Source: Natrinema saccharevitans (lineage in GTDB: Archaea; Halobacteriota; Halobacteria; Halobacteriales; Natrialbaceae). From it: DNA of 64,000 nt. The translations under genes were made by a program, and so were the position numbers. Positions 1 through 9,151 of the stretch are shown piece after piece. The stretch covers positions 2,790,001 through 2,854,000 of the forward strand of contig NZ_LWLN01000001.1 in the NCBI RefSeq assembly GCF_001953745.1. Reading direction: 5' to 3'. Under the pieces are notes generated by a model. That model saw nothing but the letters and a program-made list of their open reading frames with translations. It was not told where the DNA came from and searched no databases. The stretch's first letter is position 1. Each line of letters begins with the position of its first letter.

Positions 1-417
1 GAACAGGCCGTAGGTGACGGTCGCGCCGACCGCGTGGCCGCTGGGAAAACCGTAGCCGCCGGCGGTGGCGACCGAGTAGTACAGCGGCTCGAGCAACCGC
101 GGGAGAAACGCCGGCTCGACCGTCGCGAGGTCGGGACGCGGCAACGCGAAAAAGTGTTTCAACGTCGTCATCACCGCCAGCCCGCCGACGATGACCGCGA
201 GGATCCAGGGACCGTCGGCCCGACTAGTGGGACGGCCGGCTCCGGACCGATGATCGGGATGACGTGGCCGTCGCCACGCGATCGCCCACGACGCGCCGAG
301 TCCGAGCGCGAGGAGCCACCAGCCGTCGCCGAGCTGGGTCGCGACCGCGGCGAGGACCACGCCCCAGTCGGGGACGAGATCGCGGATACCGTCGAGAACG
401 CGGGCACCGCTGAACAC
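1..417 (-). CDS. PAP2-type phosphatase (3' part beyond window)
   Basis: Membrane-associated phosphatase of the PAP2/acid phosphatase superfamily, expected to hydrolyse lipid or isoprenoid phosphates at the membrane. Two of the three family motifs are visible: K-x6-RP (KHFFALPRP) and the PSGH motif (GFPSGHA) close to the window edge; the third motif (SRxxxxxHxxxD) would lie outside. Hydrophobic stretches before the first motif fit membrane helices. A TGA stop lies just upstream in frame, leaving a GTG at 417 as the only start. The carboxyl end is cut by the window. Family is clear; the substrate is unknown. Confidence 0.8.
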   Translation of the reverse strand, partial: MFSGARVLDGIRDLVPDWGVVLAAVATQLGDGWWLLALGLGASWAIAWRRPRHPDHRSGAGRPTSRADGPWILAVIVGGLAVMTTLKHFFALPRPDLATVEPAFLPRLLEPLYYSVATAGGYGFPSGHAVGATVTYGLF

Positions 418-570
418 ACGAGCGGCCTTTCACGGCACCGCGGATAACGCTCGCCCGGGAACTTGCAGGCCGGTCTTTTTCGCCTCGAGCGCCGCGTCAC
501 GCTCCCCGCGACAGCGGTCGACTACGCTTCCATCGCGGGTTTCATATCTCCGGGGTCGGCATACTCCGCC

Positions 571-1308
571 ATGGATCTCACGACGGCGACGTGGACGGAC
601 GTTCGGGATCTCGAGACCGACCTCGCGGTCGTTCCCGTCGGGAGCACGGAACAGCACGGGCCACACGCCCCACTCGGGACGGACGTGGCGACCGCCGAGG
701 CGGTCGCCGACGCCGGGGTCGACCGCTGTGAACGCAAGGTCGTCCGCGCCCCGGCGATCCCGGTCGGTGTCGCCGAGGAACACCGCCAGTTCCCGGGCAC
801 GATGTGGGTCTCCGCGGACACGTTTCGGGACTACGTCGGCGAGGCCGTCGCGAGCCTCGCCGACCACGGCTTCGATCGCGTCGTCATCGTCAACGGCCAC
901 GGCGGCAACGTCGACGCCCTCCGGGAAGTCGGCGGCCAACTGACGCGAGACGGCGACGCCTACGTCGTTCCCTTCACCTGGTTCGAGGCCGTCGACGACC
1001 ACAGCGCCGACATGGGCCACGGCGGCCCCCTCGAGACGGCCCTGCTACGCCACTGCGATCCCGACTCGATCCGGGAAGAGCGCATCGTCGAGGCCAGAGA
1101 CGGCGCTGCCGACGGCTGGGGCGAGTGGACGAGTCACGCTAATCTGGCCTACGACGCGGCCGAATTTACGGAGAACGGAGTCGTCGGTGATCCGACCGAG
1201 GGCGACGCTGCTCGCGGCGCGGAACTGCTCGATCTCGCCGGCGACGCGCTGGCCCGCCTCCTCGAGGCAGTCGCCGAACGCGACGTCTCGCGGCCGGCGG
1301 ACCGATAG
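571..1308 (+). CDS. Creatininase family amidohydrolase
   Basis: Creatininase-superfamily protein of 245 residues. Metal-binding motifs are present in order: E in GSTEQHGPHAPLGTD, a histidine in EEHRQFPGT, NGHGGN, and a glutamate in HGGPLETAL. Archaeal members include the formamide hydrolase ArfB of riboflavin and F420 biosynthesis; haloarchaea carry several paralogues and the substrate cannot be assigned from sequence. An in-frame extension to 463 exists but has no family similarity, so ATG 571 is chosen. It diverges from the PAP2 gene and converges on the DUF5790 gene. Confidence 0.8.
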   Translation: MDLTTATWTDVRDLETDLAVVPVGSTEQHGPHAPLGTDVATAEAVADAGVDRCERKVVRAPAIPVGVAEEHRQFPGTMWVSADTFRDYVGEAVASLADHGFDRVVIVNGHGGNVDALREVGGQLTRDGDAYVVPFTWFEAVDDHSADMGHGGPLETALLRHCDPDSIREERIVEARDGAADGWGEWTSHANLAYDAAEFTENGVVGDPTEGDAARGAELLDLAGDALARLLEAVAERDVSRPADR

Positions 1309-1331
1309 GGAGCGATGGGGGCGGCGACCGA

Positions 1332-1784
1332 TTACTCCTCGTCTTCCGCGTCGTCCCCGGCGTCGGCCGACTCGTCGTCTGCGTCGTCCGCGGGACCGGC
1401 GTCCTGCAGTGTTCCCCGAAGCGCCGGAATCGTCGAGGTGAGTTCGCCGACCTGTTCGCCGGCCTCGGCGATATCCGTCATCGCGTCCTCGAGGGCCTCG
1501 ATGTCGGCCTCGAGGTCGTCGGCGTCGTCGAAGGCGTCGGCGCGTTGGCCCATCGTGAACCACTTCTTCGCGTCGCGGAGGTGGTCCTCGGCGTCGCCGA
1601 CCTCCAGCGCGGAGTTGAGCCCGTTGAGCGCGCCCAACACGTTGTCCGCGTCGGTCTCCCAGACGTCGTCGGCGTCGGGCAGGGCCGACCAGGCGTCCGC
1701 GAGCGAGGACTCGACGTCCTCGCGCATCTCGTTGGCGGCTTCCCCGAACAGTTCCTCGTCGTCGCCGAGCGTCGCTTGGCTCAT
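1332..1784 (-). CDS. DUF5790 family protein
   Basis: Acidic helical protein of 150 residues that I recognise as the haloarchaeal DUF5790 family. The conserved amino end MSQATLGDDEELFGEA sets the start at ATG 1784; in-frame codons further upstream are not conserved-looking. The central part is predicted coiled coil, and the tail is a run of Asp, Glu and Ala. No catalytic motif is visible and the function is unknown. The gene diverges from the dihydroneopterin aldolase-type gene across a 273-bp gap that must hold both promoters. Confidence 0.75.
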   Translation of the reverse strand: MSQATLGDDEELFGEAANEMREDVESSLADAWSALPDADDVWETDADNVLGALNGLNSALEVGDAEDHLRDAKKWFTMGQRADAFDDADDLEADIEALEDAMTDIAEAGEQVGELTSTIPALRGTLQDAGPADDADDESADAGDDAEDEE

Positions 1785-2057
1785 GTCACCGTCTTTGCGG
1801 CCACCGGGGTTAAAAGATAGCCCGAAAGTGAAAGTGAAATCGGTCGCGAGCGGATCGATAGCGGTCGAACGGCGACGCGATTTCGAAAGGGAGGTCCTCT
1901 GGCTTCGGTCGGACCGCTCGAGTCCGGCCCGTTCGGGACAGCGGACCGACGATCGCTCCGGACGGACGGGCAGACGCGAGCCGCGTGACCGGGACACCGA
2001 GATCGTGGCTCCAGTCACATCGGAATCCCCTTCCCGACCGCCGGCGAGCGTTCATTC

Positions 2058-2417
2058 ATGCCAGCAGACGAAACGCCGACCGACGCCGAGACGGCCTGTT
2101 TCGAGGCCGGCATCAAGTTCGGCTCGCTGTATCACCAGTTCGCCGGCACGCCCGTTTCACCTGAGAGCGCGCCAGACCTCGCCACGGCGATGGAGGAATC
2201 GATCGAGAACCAGCCCCACTGTCGCGCGGTCACCGTCGACGTCCGAACCGCCGAACTCGAGGCCGAACTCGCCGAGTCGACGGCCGACTACACCGAACTG
2301 ACGGGGCGGTTCCTCGAGGTCGAGATCGTCGTCGACTACGAGGGCTGTACAGTCGTCACCCGCATGGCGATGGAAGACGGCTATCCGCTGATGCGACTCG
2401 AGTCGGTTCGAGAGTGA
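2058..2417 (+). CDS. Dihydroneopterin aldolase family protein (MptD-type)
   Basis: A 119-residue protein of the archaeal MptD family (PF04038 type), which converts 7,8-dihydroneopterin to 6-hydroxymethyl-dihydropterin in archaeal folate and pterin synthesis. The signature FEAGIKFGSLYHQF carries the glutamate and histidine associated with catalysis in methanogen MptD. Length is normal for the family. It is followed after 85 bp by azf on the same strand, but nothing links the two functionally. Haloarchaeal members are not individually characterised as far as I know. Confidence 0.72.
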   Translation: MPADETPTDAETACFEAGIKFGSLYHQFAGTPVSPESAPDLATAMEESIENQPHCRAVTVDVRTAELEAELAESTADYTELTGRFLEVEIVVDYEGCTVVTRMAMEDGYPLMRLESVRE

Positions 2418-2502
2418 GGCGGTCGACGGGCGTGTGACATCACCGAGCGCATGCCCGGCAAACCGCATGGTACTTATCGACGCTTTCCCTTCCACCGAAC
2501 GA

Positions 2503-3276
2503 ATGGTACAGTCAGTCCTGCTCACCGGGGCTGCGGGGCGGGTCGGAAGCGCCATCCTCGGCGGCCTCGCGGACGACTACGAGTGGCGATTACTGGATCG
2601 GGAGCCGTCGACCGACGACCAGCCGGGCGAGTTCGTCGTCGCGGATATCACCGACGCCGAGACCGTCCGGGAGGCGATGGACGGCATCGACGTCGTAATC
2701 CATCTCGCGGGCGATCCGCGGCCGGAAGCGCCGTGGAACAGCGTCCTGACGAACAACATCGACGGGACGCAGACGGTCTTCGAGGCAGCCGTCGACGCCG
2801 ACGTCGAAAAAGTCGTCTTCGCCTCCTCGAACCACGCCGTCGGTAACTACGAAACCGACGAGCGAACGCCCGAGATGTATCGCGAACACGACGACTACCT
2901 GCTCGACGGGACCGAACTGCCTCGACCGAGCAACCTCTACGGCGTCTCTAAGGCTGCTGGCGAGACGCTGGGTCGGTACTATCACGACGAACACGACCTC
3001 TCGGTCGCCTGCGTTCGCATCGGGAACCTCACGCAGGGTCACCCGCCGATCGGCTACGAGCGCGGACAGGCGATGTGGCTCTCCTACCGCGACTGCGCGC
3101 ACCTGTTCGACCGCTGCATTCGTGCGGACTACGACTACGAGATCGTCTACGGCATCTCCGACAACGACCGCAAGTACTACTCGATCGCGCGCGCTCGAGA
3201 GGCGCTTGGCTACGACCCGCAGGACAACTCCGCGTACTACGACGGCGAGGAGCGGGTCGTCGAGCCGGACGCCTGA
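2503..3276 (+). CDS. azf: Glucose-6-phosphate dehydrogenase (NAD), Azf type
   Basis: Extended short-chain dehydrogenase of 257 residues strongly resembling Haloferax Azf, the archaeal NAD-dependent glucose-6-phosphate dehydrogenase that starts the oxidative pentose phosphate pathway. The Rossmann motif TGAAGRVG is at residues 8-15, followed by LLDREP at the NAD-specificity strand; the catalytic pair Y146/K150 lies in YGVSK. The segments ERGQAMWLSYRDC and YGISDNDRKYYS match what I recall of Azf. Start ATG 2503 gives the family amino end; the 23-codon upstream extension is discarded. Confidence 0.85.
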   Translation: MVQSVLLTGAAGRVGSAILGGLADDYEWRLLDREPSTDDQPGEFVVADITDAETVREAMDGIDVVIHLAGDPRPEAPWNSVLTNNIDGTQTVFEAAVDADVEKVVFASSNHAVGNYETDERTPEMYREHDDYLLDGTELPRPSNLYGVSKAAGETLGRYYHDEHDLSVACVRIGNLTQGHPPIGYERGQAMWLSYRDCAHLFDRCIRADYDYEIVYGISDNDRKYYSIARAREALGYDPQDNSAYYDGEERVVEPDA

Positions 3277-3340
3277 CCGGAGCCGGCAATCGATTCGGCC
3301 GAGCCCCGATTTTTAGTCGGTTCCCATCGGAGCGAACCCT

Positions 3341-4312
3341 ATGGAGTATACGACGCTCGGCTCGACTGGTATGACGGTCAGTCGAATCTGTCTCGGTTGC
3401 ATGAGTTTCGGCACGGGGCGGGAGTGGATGCTCGACCCCGAGGAGAGCGAGGCGCTGATCGACCGCGCGATCGATCTCGGTATCAACTTCTTCGACACCG
3501 CGAACGTCTACTCCACGGGCGAGTCCGAGGAGATCCTCGGCGACGCGCTCGCGGGCTACGACCGCGACTCGCATGTCGTCGCGACGAAGGTCTTCGGCGA
3601 GATGGACCCCGACAACCCGAACGCCAGCGGCCTCTCCCGCAAAGCCATCGAACAGGAACTCGAGGCCAGCTTAGAGCGGCTCGGGATGGACACCATCGAC
3701 CTCTACCAGACCCACCGCTGGGACTACGAGACGCCGATCGACGAGACCCTGCGGGCGCTGGACGACGCCGTCCGACGCGGGCGGGTGCGCTACATCGGCA
3801 CCTCCTCGATGTGGGCCCACCAGTTCGCCGATGCCCTCCGGACCAGCGACACGCTCGGCCTCGAGCGGTTCGCGACGATGCAGAACCACTACAACGTCCT
3901 CTATCGCGAGGAGGAACGCGAGATGCTGCCGCTTTGTGACAAGGAAGACATCGGCGTGATCCCGTGGTCGCCGCTGGCCCGCGGCGTCGCGACCCGCCCC
4001 CACGAGGAGATCGAGTCGACCACGCGGGGACGGACCGACCAGTACCTCGAGCAGATGTCCTATCTCCAGGGCGGCGGCGAGAAGATCAACGAACGGATCG
4101 GGGAACTGGCCGCCGACCGGGGCGTCTCGATGGCCCAGATCTCGCTGGCCTGGCTGTTGCACAAGGACTGGGTCGACGCGCCGATCGTCGGCACGACCAG
4201 CGTCGAACACTTAGAGGACGCCGTCGAGGCCCTCGAGATCGATCTCTCGGAGTCGGACGTGGCGTATCTCGAGGAGCCCTACGAGCCATTACCGGTAGCC
4301 GGGCACGAATAA
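3341..4312 (+). CDS. Aldo/keto reductase
   Basis: NADP-dependent aldo/keto reductase of 323 residues with a complete catalytic tetrad: Asp in FFDTANVYS, Tyr in the same motif, Lys in VVATKVF and His in YQTHRWD. The carboxyl-terminal region SMAQISLAWLLHKDW is the usual cofactor-binding segment. The type resembles the L-glyceraldehyde 3-phosphate reductase group (YghZ-like), but the substrate cannot be fixed. It follows azf by 64 bp on the same strand and is convergent with the LLM enzyme, with only one base between the stop codons. Confidence 0.88.
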   Translation: MEYTTLGSTGMTVSRICLGCMSFGTGREWMLDPEESEALIDRAIDLGINFFDTANVYSTGESEEILGDALAGYDRDSHVVATKVFGEMDPDNPNASGLSRKAIEQELEASLERLGMDTIDLYQTHRWDYETPIDETLRALDDAVRRGRVRYIGTSSMWAHQFADALRTSDTLGLERFATMQNHYNVLYREEEREMLPLCDKEDIGVIPWSPLARGVATRPHEEIESTTRGRTDQYLEQMSYLQGGGEKINERIGELAADRGVSMAQISLAWLLHKDWVDAPIVGTTSVEHLEDAVEALEIDLSESDVAYLEEPYEPLPVAGHE

Positions 4313-4313
4313 G

Positions 4314-5186
4314 CTATAACAGATCGGTCTCGTCCAGTACCTCGGCGACCCGCTCGAGGTGGGCCGTATGCTCCGCCCCCTCGAGGCCCTGATACATCGT
4401 CGTGATCGAGAGGTAGTCGGCCCCCAGCTCCCGCCAGGCCTGTGCGCGCTCGATCCACTCGTCTTCCTCGTCGGGCACGGCGTACATCCGACCGCCGAGT
4501 CCGATGTCGTCGGGATCCCGGCCCGCCTCCTCGGCGTACTCGGCGAGGTCCGCGAGATGGGCCTCGGCGTCGTCACCGGGCTGAAACTGGGGTAACCAGC
4601 CGTCCGCGAGCCGCGCGACCCGTCGCTTGACCGGCTCGGCCATCCCGCCCATCCAGAGCGGGATCGGTCGCTGGACTGGTAGCGGCCGGATGCCGGCGTC
4701 GGGAATCTCGTGGAACTCCCCGTCGAACTCGACGAGTTCGTCGGTCCACAGGGACCGCAGGACCTCGACCTGTTCCTCGATGCGTTGTCCCCGTCGAGAG
4801 AAGTCCTGGCCGAGCCCGACGTACTCGGGCTCGTTCCAGCCGACGCCGACCCCCATCCGGAACCGCCCGTCGGTAAACCGGTCCAGCTGGGCGGCCTGTT
4901 TCGCGACGAGCGCCGTCTGGCGTTGCGGGAGGACCAGAATCCCGGTAATGAAGGTCAATTCCGCCGTCTGTCCGGCCAGATAGGAATAGGTCGTCAGCGG
5001 CTCGTGGAACGTACTCTCGTAGTCGTAGGGACCGTCCCACCCCTCCCGGTCCGGATTCACGCCGAGAACGTGATCGTAGGCCAGCAGGTGTTCGTACCCC
5101 GATGACTCGACTCGCCGTGCGTAGTCGGCGATCGTCTCCGGGTCGTGACCGATCTCGAGTTGTGGTAACACGGCACCAATTTCCAT
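4314..5186 (-). CDS. LLM class flavin/F420-dependent oxidoreductase
   Basis: Luciferase-like monooxygenase superfamily enzyme of 290 residues, probably using F420H2 or FMN. Visible features are the amino end MEIGAVLPQLEIG, the motif LAYDHVLG and the TIM-barrel segment RFRMGVGVGWNEPEY typical of TIGR03619-like F420 oxidoreductases, plus PLWMGG near two thirds of the length. The substrate is unknown. It is convergent with the aldo/keto reductase. A second LLM enzyme (41469-42452) lies in this window but belongs to another subgroup. Confidence 0.85.
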   Translation of the reverse strand: MEIGAVLPQLEIGHDPETIADYARRVESSGYEHLLAYDHVLGVNPDREGWDGPYDYESTFHEPLTTYSYLAGQTAELTFITGILVLPQRQTALVAKQAAQLDRFTDGRFRMGVGVGWNEPEYVGLGQDFSRRGQRIEEQVEVLRSLWTDELVEFDGEFHEIPDAGIRPLPVQRPIPLWMGGMAEPVKRRVARLADGWLPQFQPGDDAEAHLADLAEYAEEAGRDPDDIGLGGRMYAVPDEEDEWIERAQAWRELGADYLSITTMYQGLEGAEHTAHLERVAEVLDETDLL

Positions 5187-5325
5187 ACCCGGCGTTCGGA
5201 CGGGGCGAACTTGAAGCTCCGGCCGTCGGCGAACGACGGCGGCTATCGGTCCATCGACAGGACAACGAGAGGCTCCGAACGAACGCGTGACGAACCCCGG
5301 CCGAGCGTCGAGTGCCGACGCTCGA

Positions 5326-5940
5326 TCAGAACAGTTCCTCGACGTCCTCCTCGCGGGCCCGCCGCCGGCCGACGTGGTCAGTCAGGCGCTGATAGATGAT
5401 TCCCCGATGCTCGTCTTCTCGGACGAAATCGAACACCAGCGTGATGAACCGACTGTCGTCCTCGCCGGCCGCGAGGGCCGCTTCGGCGTACTCCCGTGCC
5501 CGTGCGACCGGCTCCGGGTCGTAGCCGAACTCCTCGGCGAAGACGACCGCCGCGATCGCCGTCGGCTCGAACGCGAGCCCCGAGGGCGAGGGGGTGTCCC
5601 CCTCGTGTTCGATCGGGACCGGCGGTCCTCGCTCGATCCGTTCGGGATCGGCCGCGAGTTCGGACAGCGCGGTTCGGATCGAATCGAGCCCCAGATCGCG
5701 ATAGTCCGCGGGCAGCCCCGCGAGGTACTCGCCGCCGCTCTCGGCGAGGCCGACCGCACCCTCCCAGTTGTGTTCACCGGCGTGGTGGACCGCCCCGCTG
5801 TACTGGATGAGACCGTGGAGCAACCGCTCGTCGTGGCTGCCGGACTCGAGGTCGAGCCAGCGGTCCTCCCAGGCGTCGTGAGCGGCGTGGTAGTGGCCGG
5901 CGTTGAAGATCGCCGCTCCCGCTCGAAGGTGGTCACGCAT
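5326..5940 (-). CDS. DUF309 domain-containing protein
   Basis: A 204-residue protein with a DUF309 helical domain in its amino half: the pattern HAAHDAWEDRW followed by LLHGLIQYSGAVHH is the family signature. The carboxyl half is variable and acidic. No catalytic residues are known for the family. Start ATG 5940 (MRDHLRAGA) begins directly at the domain; the open frame continues upstream but lacks similarity. The role is unknown. Confidence 0.75.
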   Translation of the reverse strand: MRDHLRAGAAIFNAGHYHAAHDAWEDRWLDLESGSHDERLLHGLIQYSGAVHHAGEHNWEGAVGLAESGGEYLAGLPADYRDLGLDSIRTALSELAADPERIERGPPVPIEHEGDTPSPSGLAFEPTAIAAVVFAEEFGYDPEPVARAREYAEAALAAGEDDSRFITLVFDFVREDEHRGIIYQRLTDHVGRRRAREEDVEELF

Positions 5941-6261
5941 AGCCGTGGTTAGGGCTCGATACTCGAGAGCGTGACGAAAACGGTGACGCCGGATACTCCA
6001 GCGGGGAGACCGGGACCGTTCCGGGAGCGAACGATCCCGCCGCCCCGCCGGCGCGCAACCGCCTCCGGCAGGGCGGGCAGACGACTGTGGGCGGGTCGAT
6101 TCCGGGACGTGTGATCCCAACCGGTTACTGGCCGCCACCGGTGGGGCGGTATTCGGTGCGAGTGGTACCGTACGGATTAGTATGGGACGGCTTCCGGCGT
6201 TTCCGAGCGCGCTCGAGGATCGTAAGCACTCCCTACGGCCCGTCATCTCGCGCGTTTCGTC
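5941..6261. other. Intergenic region 5941-6261
   Basis: A 321-bp gap between the starts/ends of two minus-strand genes. It contains the promoter area of the DUF309 gene and GC-rich inverted repeats around 6100-6185 (including GGTACCGTACGG), faintly like the palindrome family found at 30362, 31455 and 51164 but too divergent to call. I see no gene or RNA here. Confidence 0.4.
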
Positions 6262-7359
6262 TCAGGCATCGAACCCGTCCTCGAACCGAAAGACGCCGTT
6301 TCGCTGGACGACCTCGCCGTCGATCTCGAGGCGGGAGTCCTCGTCGACGTCGGTGATCAGGTCGACGTGGACCGCCGAGTCGTTGCCCGGTTCGCCGTCG
6401 GGGAGACAGGCGTCGTACGCCCGACCCAGCGCCAGGTGGACGGTATCGCCCATCTTCTCGTCGAAGAGGATGTTGTCCGTGTAGCGGTCGATGCCGCGGT
6501 TCATCCCGATCCCGAGTTCGCCCAGCCGGCGCGCGCCGTCGTCCGTCTCGAGGACGTCGCCGATCACGTCGCCGCCCTGTTCGGCGTCGTAGTCGACGAC
6601 CGCGCCGTCCTCGAAGGCGAGGCGGACGTTCCGGACGGACTCGCCCCGGATCGTCATCGGCACGTCGAAGGTCACCTCGCCCTCGGTCGCGTACGGCGCG
6701 GTGAAGACCTCGCCGCTGGGCAAGTTGTGGGAGTCGTAGGCCACGGAAGCGGCGCTGTTGACCGCCGTTCGGCCCTCGATCGACATCGTGAGATCGGTAT
6801 CGCTCGAGACGAGTCGGACCTCCGAACCCGCGTCGAGGAGATCCTTCAACTGGGCCATCTCGTCGGCCAGCGACTCCCAGTCCCGCAAGATTGCGTCGTA
6901 GGCGAAGTCCCGATACTCCTCGTAGGCCATATTGGCCTGCTGGGCCAGCGAGCGCGTCGGCTGGACCGTCGACACCCAGCGGGTCCCTAGTCGCGTCTCC
7001 CGGATCTCGCTTCTGGCCTCGGTGTACGCCCGCCGGCGCTCGCCCGGCACGTCCGCCGTCGCGCTCGTGTTTCGCCCGCCGCCCAGCGAGAGGTAGACGT
7101 CGGCGTTCTCCACGAGTGCGAGTTCGTGGGCGGGGTTCTCGTCGAACGCGTCGTCGTGGGCCTGCAGATAGGCGCGCGTGATCTCGCCCGAACTGTACGT
7201 CGCGAGCAGGTTTGCGCCCCGCTCGCCGAGTTTCTCGGCGACGGCTACGGCCAGTTCGTGGGCGTCCGGCCCGACCGAGACGACCACGTCGTCGCCCGCC
7301 TCGACTCGCGCGCTCCAGTCGACCAGTACCTCGGCGTGTTCGCGGACCCGTTCGTCCAT
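6262..7359 (-). CDS. Aminopeptidase (M29 family)
   Basis: A 365-residue M29-type metallo-aminopeptidase. Conserved metal-ligand segments appear in order: NLPSGEVF, a glutamate in GELGIGMN, the histidine in EKMGDTVHLALG, and VHVDLI near the end. The family hydrolyses amino-terminal residues with a two-metal centre and is usually cytoplasmic. Start ATG 7359 gives the normal amino end (MDERVREHAEVLVDW); the longer open frame upstream overlaps the next gene on the same strand and is rejected. Assignment to family is firm, substrate preference unknown. Confidence 0.86.
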   Translation of the reverse strand: MDERVREHAEVLVDWSARVEAGDDVVVSVGPDAHELAVAVAEKLGERGANLLATYSSGEITRAYLQAHDDAFDENPAHELALVENADVYLSLGGGRNTSATADVPGERRRAYTEARSEIRETRLGTRWVSTVQPTRSLAQQANMAYEEYRDFAYDAILRDWESLADEMAQLKDLLDAGSEVRLVSSDTDLTMSIEGRTAVNSAASVAYDSHNLPSGEVFTAPYATEGEVTFDVPMTIRGESVRNVRLAFEDGAVVDYDAEQGGDVIGDVLETDDGARRLGELGIGMNRGIDRYTDNILFDEKMGDTVHLALGRAYDACLPDGEPGNDSAVHVDLITDVDEDSRLEIDGEVVQRNGVFRFEDGFDA

Positions 7360-7448
7360 ACGCTCCCCTCTCGAGCGGGCTACTAAACGCTCCCCGTTCG
7401 GACCGAAAACTCCGGGGCTGTGAGAGAGTGACTGCGAGCCGTGAGCGA

Positions 7449-8174
7449 TCAGGCGGTACTTGCATCCTCGGCCGGGATCTCCTCGTGCGAGCGCACGAGC
7501 GAGACGATAGCGTAGACGATCGGGGTGTCCAGGAGGGCGATCGCGAGCTTCAGCAGGTACTGCCCGGCGATCAACGAGAGCAGGAGGTCGGGCTTGAGGA
7601 CCGTACCGACGCCGAGGACGGCGGGTGCAACGGCGAACGCGACGACGACGAAGATGACGGTGTCGATCGCCTGACTGGTCGCCGTCGACCCGATGTTCCG
7701 AAGCCAGAGCTTCTCGGGGCCGGTGTACTCGCGGATCCGATGGAAGACGAGAACGTCCCAGTTCTGACTGACGACGTAGGCCAGGAGGCTCCCCAGTACC
7801 ACGTTCGTCGACGCCCCCAGCGCGGTCTCGAACGCGCCCGGATCGACGCTCGTGGGGGCCGCCGGCGCGGCAATCGTCGACCAGACCAGCGCGAGGACGA
7901 CGAAGTTCAGGAGAAAACCCACGTTGACGACCACCTGTGCGGCGCGGCGACCGTACAGTTCGGTGAAACAGTCGCTCGCGAGAAACGTCAGTGCGTAGGC
8001 GAGCGCGGCCCCCGGCAACGCGAGTTGTGCCCCGGTAATCGGGAGCGCGATGGGGAGTTCGAAGGCCAACACCTTCGAAGCGGTCAACTGTGCGGTCACC
8101 AGCGCCGTCACGAAGAGGCCGATCAACGCGACCTGGGCGGCCGTTGGGACGCCCGCGGATCGTTCCTGGCTCAT
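7449..8174 (-). CDS. VUT family transporter (queuosine/archaeosine precursor type)
   Basis: A 241-residue integral membrane protein of the VUT/YhhQ family with about six hydrophobic segments. Family marks are LTASKV in the first helix region, the SDCFTELYG motif and NWDVLVFHRIRE. Bacterial members import queuosine precursors; in archaea the plausible substrate is the deazapurine precursor of archaeosine in tRNA. It lies 89 bp upstream of the aminopeptidase on the same strand, with no obvious functional link. Confidence 0.85.
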   Translation of the reverse strand: MSQERSAGVPTAAQVALIGLFVTALVTAQLTASKVLAFELPIALPITGAQLALPGAALAYALTFLASDCFTELYGRRAAQVVVNVGFLLNFVVLALVWSTIAAPAAPTSVDPGAFETALGASTNVVLGSLLAYVVSQNWDVLVFHRIREYTGPEKLWLRNIGSTATSQAIDTVIFVVVAFAVAPAVLGVGTVLKPDLLLSLIAGQYLLKLAIALLDTPIVYAIVSLVRSHEEIPAEDASTA

Positions 8175-8630
8175 GCCGCCGCGTATCCGTCGGACTCACC
8201 TAAACGATGCTACTTCGCCGCCGCGACCTCGTCCGTCACCTCGAACGGCGATCGGATTCACCGGCGGCGATCTGCGTTCACTGTTCGATCACCCGTCGAA
8301 CGCACGTCCTCGAGACGAAAGCGACCTGAAGGCGTTCTTGACGGACGGTCACCCCGATTCGAATCAGGCCTAGCGATATCGACGGTATCACGAACGCTCG
8401 GGCCGGATCTAACGAGCGACGACGGGCATAGTGCCGGATCGAACCCGATTCTCGAGCCGTTCCGGCGGTTCCGGTCCAATTTCGCTTTACGCCTCCTCGA
8501 GAAAAACAGTTTCACCCGTTTCTCGGCTATTCGTTTATCACCCGTCCCACATTGTAGCACATTATTTTCCTTTCGATGGCGGAATAATTGCACAACTGTT
8601 ATACGCATCGCGGATCTCTCTGGAATTGCA
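8175..8630. other. Intergenic region before cold-shock gene
   Basis: A 456-bp gap between divergent genes. The last 170 bases (about 8460-8630) are markedly AT-richer than the surroundings and hold the cold-shock promoter. Open frames crossing this stretch on both strands are Arg/Ser-rich and look like noise; I find no further gene. Confidence 0.5.
8598..8602 (+). promoter_or_regulatory. TATA-like box of cold-shock gene
   Basis: GTTAT starting 33 bases before the ATG at 8631. The second cold-shock gene (ATG 56700, minus) has GTTAT at exactly the same distance and both have CGGAT a few bases downstream, which argues for a conserved promoter with a very short leader. Confidence 0.55.
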
Positions 8631-8825
8631 ATGGCGAAAGGAAACGTTGATTTCTTCAACGACACAGGCGGCTACGGTTTCATCGAGACTGACGACGCGG
8701 ACGATGACGTTTTCTTCCACATGGAAGACGTTGGCGGTCCGGACCTCGAAGAAGGCACAGAGATCGAATTCGACATCGAACAGGCCCCCAAGGGCCCCCG
8801 CGCCACCAACGTCACCCGCCTGTAA
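8631..8825 (+). CDS. Cold-shock protein, CspA family
   Basis: A 64-residue single cold-shock domain. RNP1-like GGYGFIE and RNP2-like VFFHMED are intact, so single-stranded nucleic acid binding and RNA chaperone activity are expected. It starts at ATG 8631 with a leader of only a few bases judging from the TATA-like box. A near-identical paralogue is at 56506-56700, differing mainly around FIETDD/FISTED and the last residues. Strong acidity is typical of haloarchaeal Csp. Confidence 0.93.
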   Translation: MAKGNVDFFNDTGGYGFIETDDADDDVFFHMEDVGGPDLEEGTEIEFDIEQAPKGPRATNVTRL

Positions 8826-9151
8826 TACGGCTACTTGCGTTCGGTAACGGGTTTCACAGTTCGAACACCATTCTTCGGAACGCAGACACCTCGAGCGACT
8901 GCGCTCTCCCCTCGCGACGAGACTCGTCCTCTAACGGATCCGGAGCGCTCGCGTCCCCGCTCCGAGACACTCCCGTTCGTCGACGCGGTCGGAGCCGTCC
9001 TGCTCGATCCCTCGACATAGTCAGTCGTTACCGAGTGAAATCGGAATCATCACTTCGAGAGTCTCAGTTAGTTACCCGAAACGACTGTGGAACGGTTGAT
9101 ACGAAATCGATAACAAATAGTCGGATTCCCGTTCGTCCACCCGAGTACACA

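Noticed and set aside
6100-6190. Possible fourth copy of palindromic element B
   Set aside because: Only short shared strings (CATAC, CCACCGG) at inconsistent spacing; too divergent to claim.
8258-8665. Minus-strand 135-codon frame before the cold-shock gene
   Set aside because: Rich in Arg and Ser, crosses the AT-rich promoter and the start of a certain gene on the other strand.
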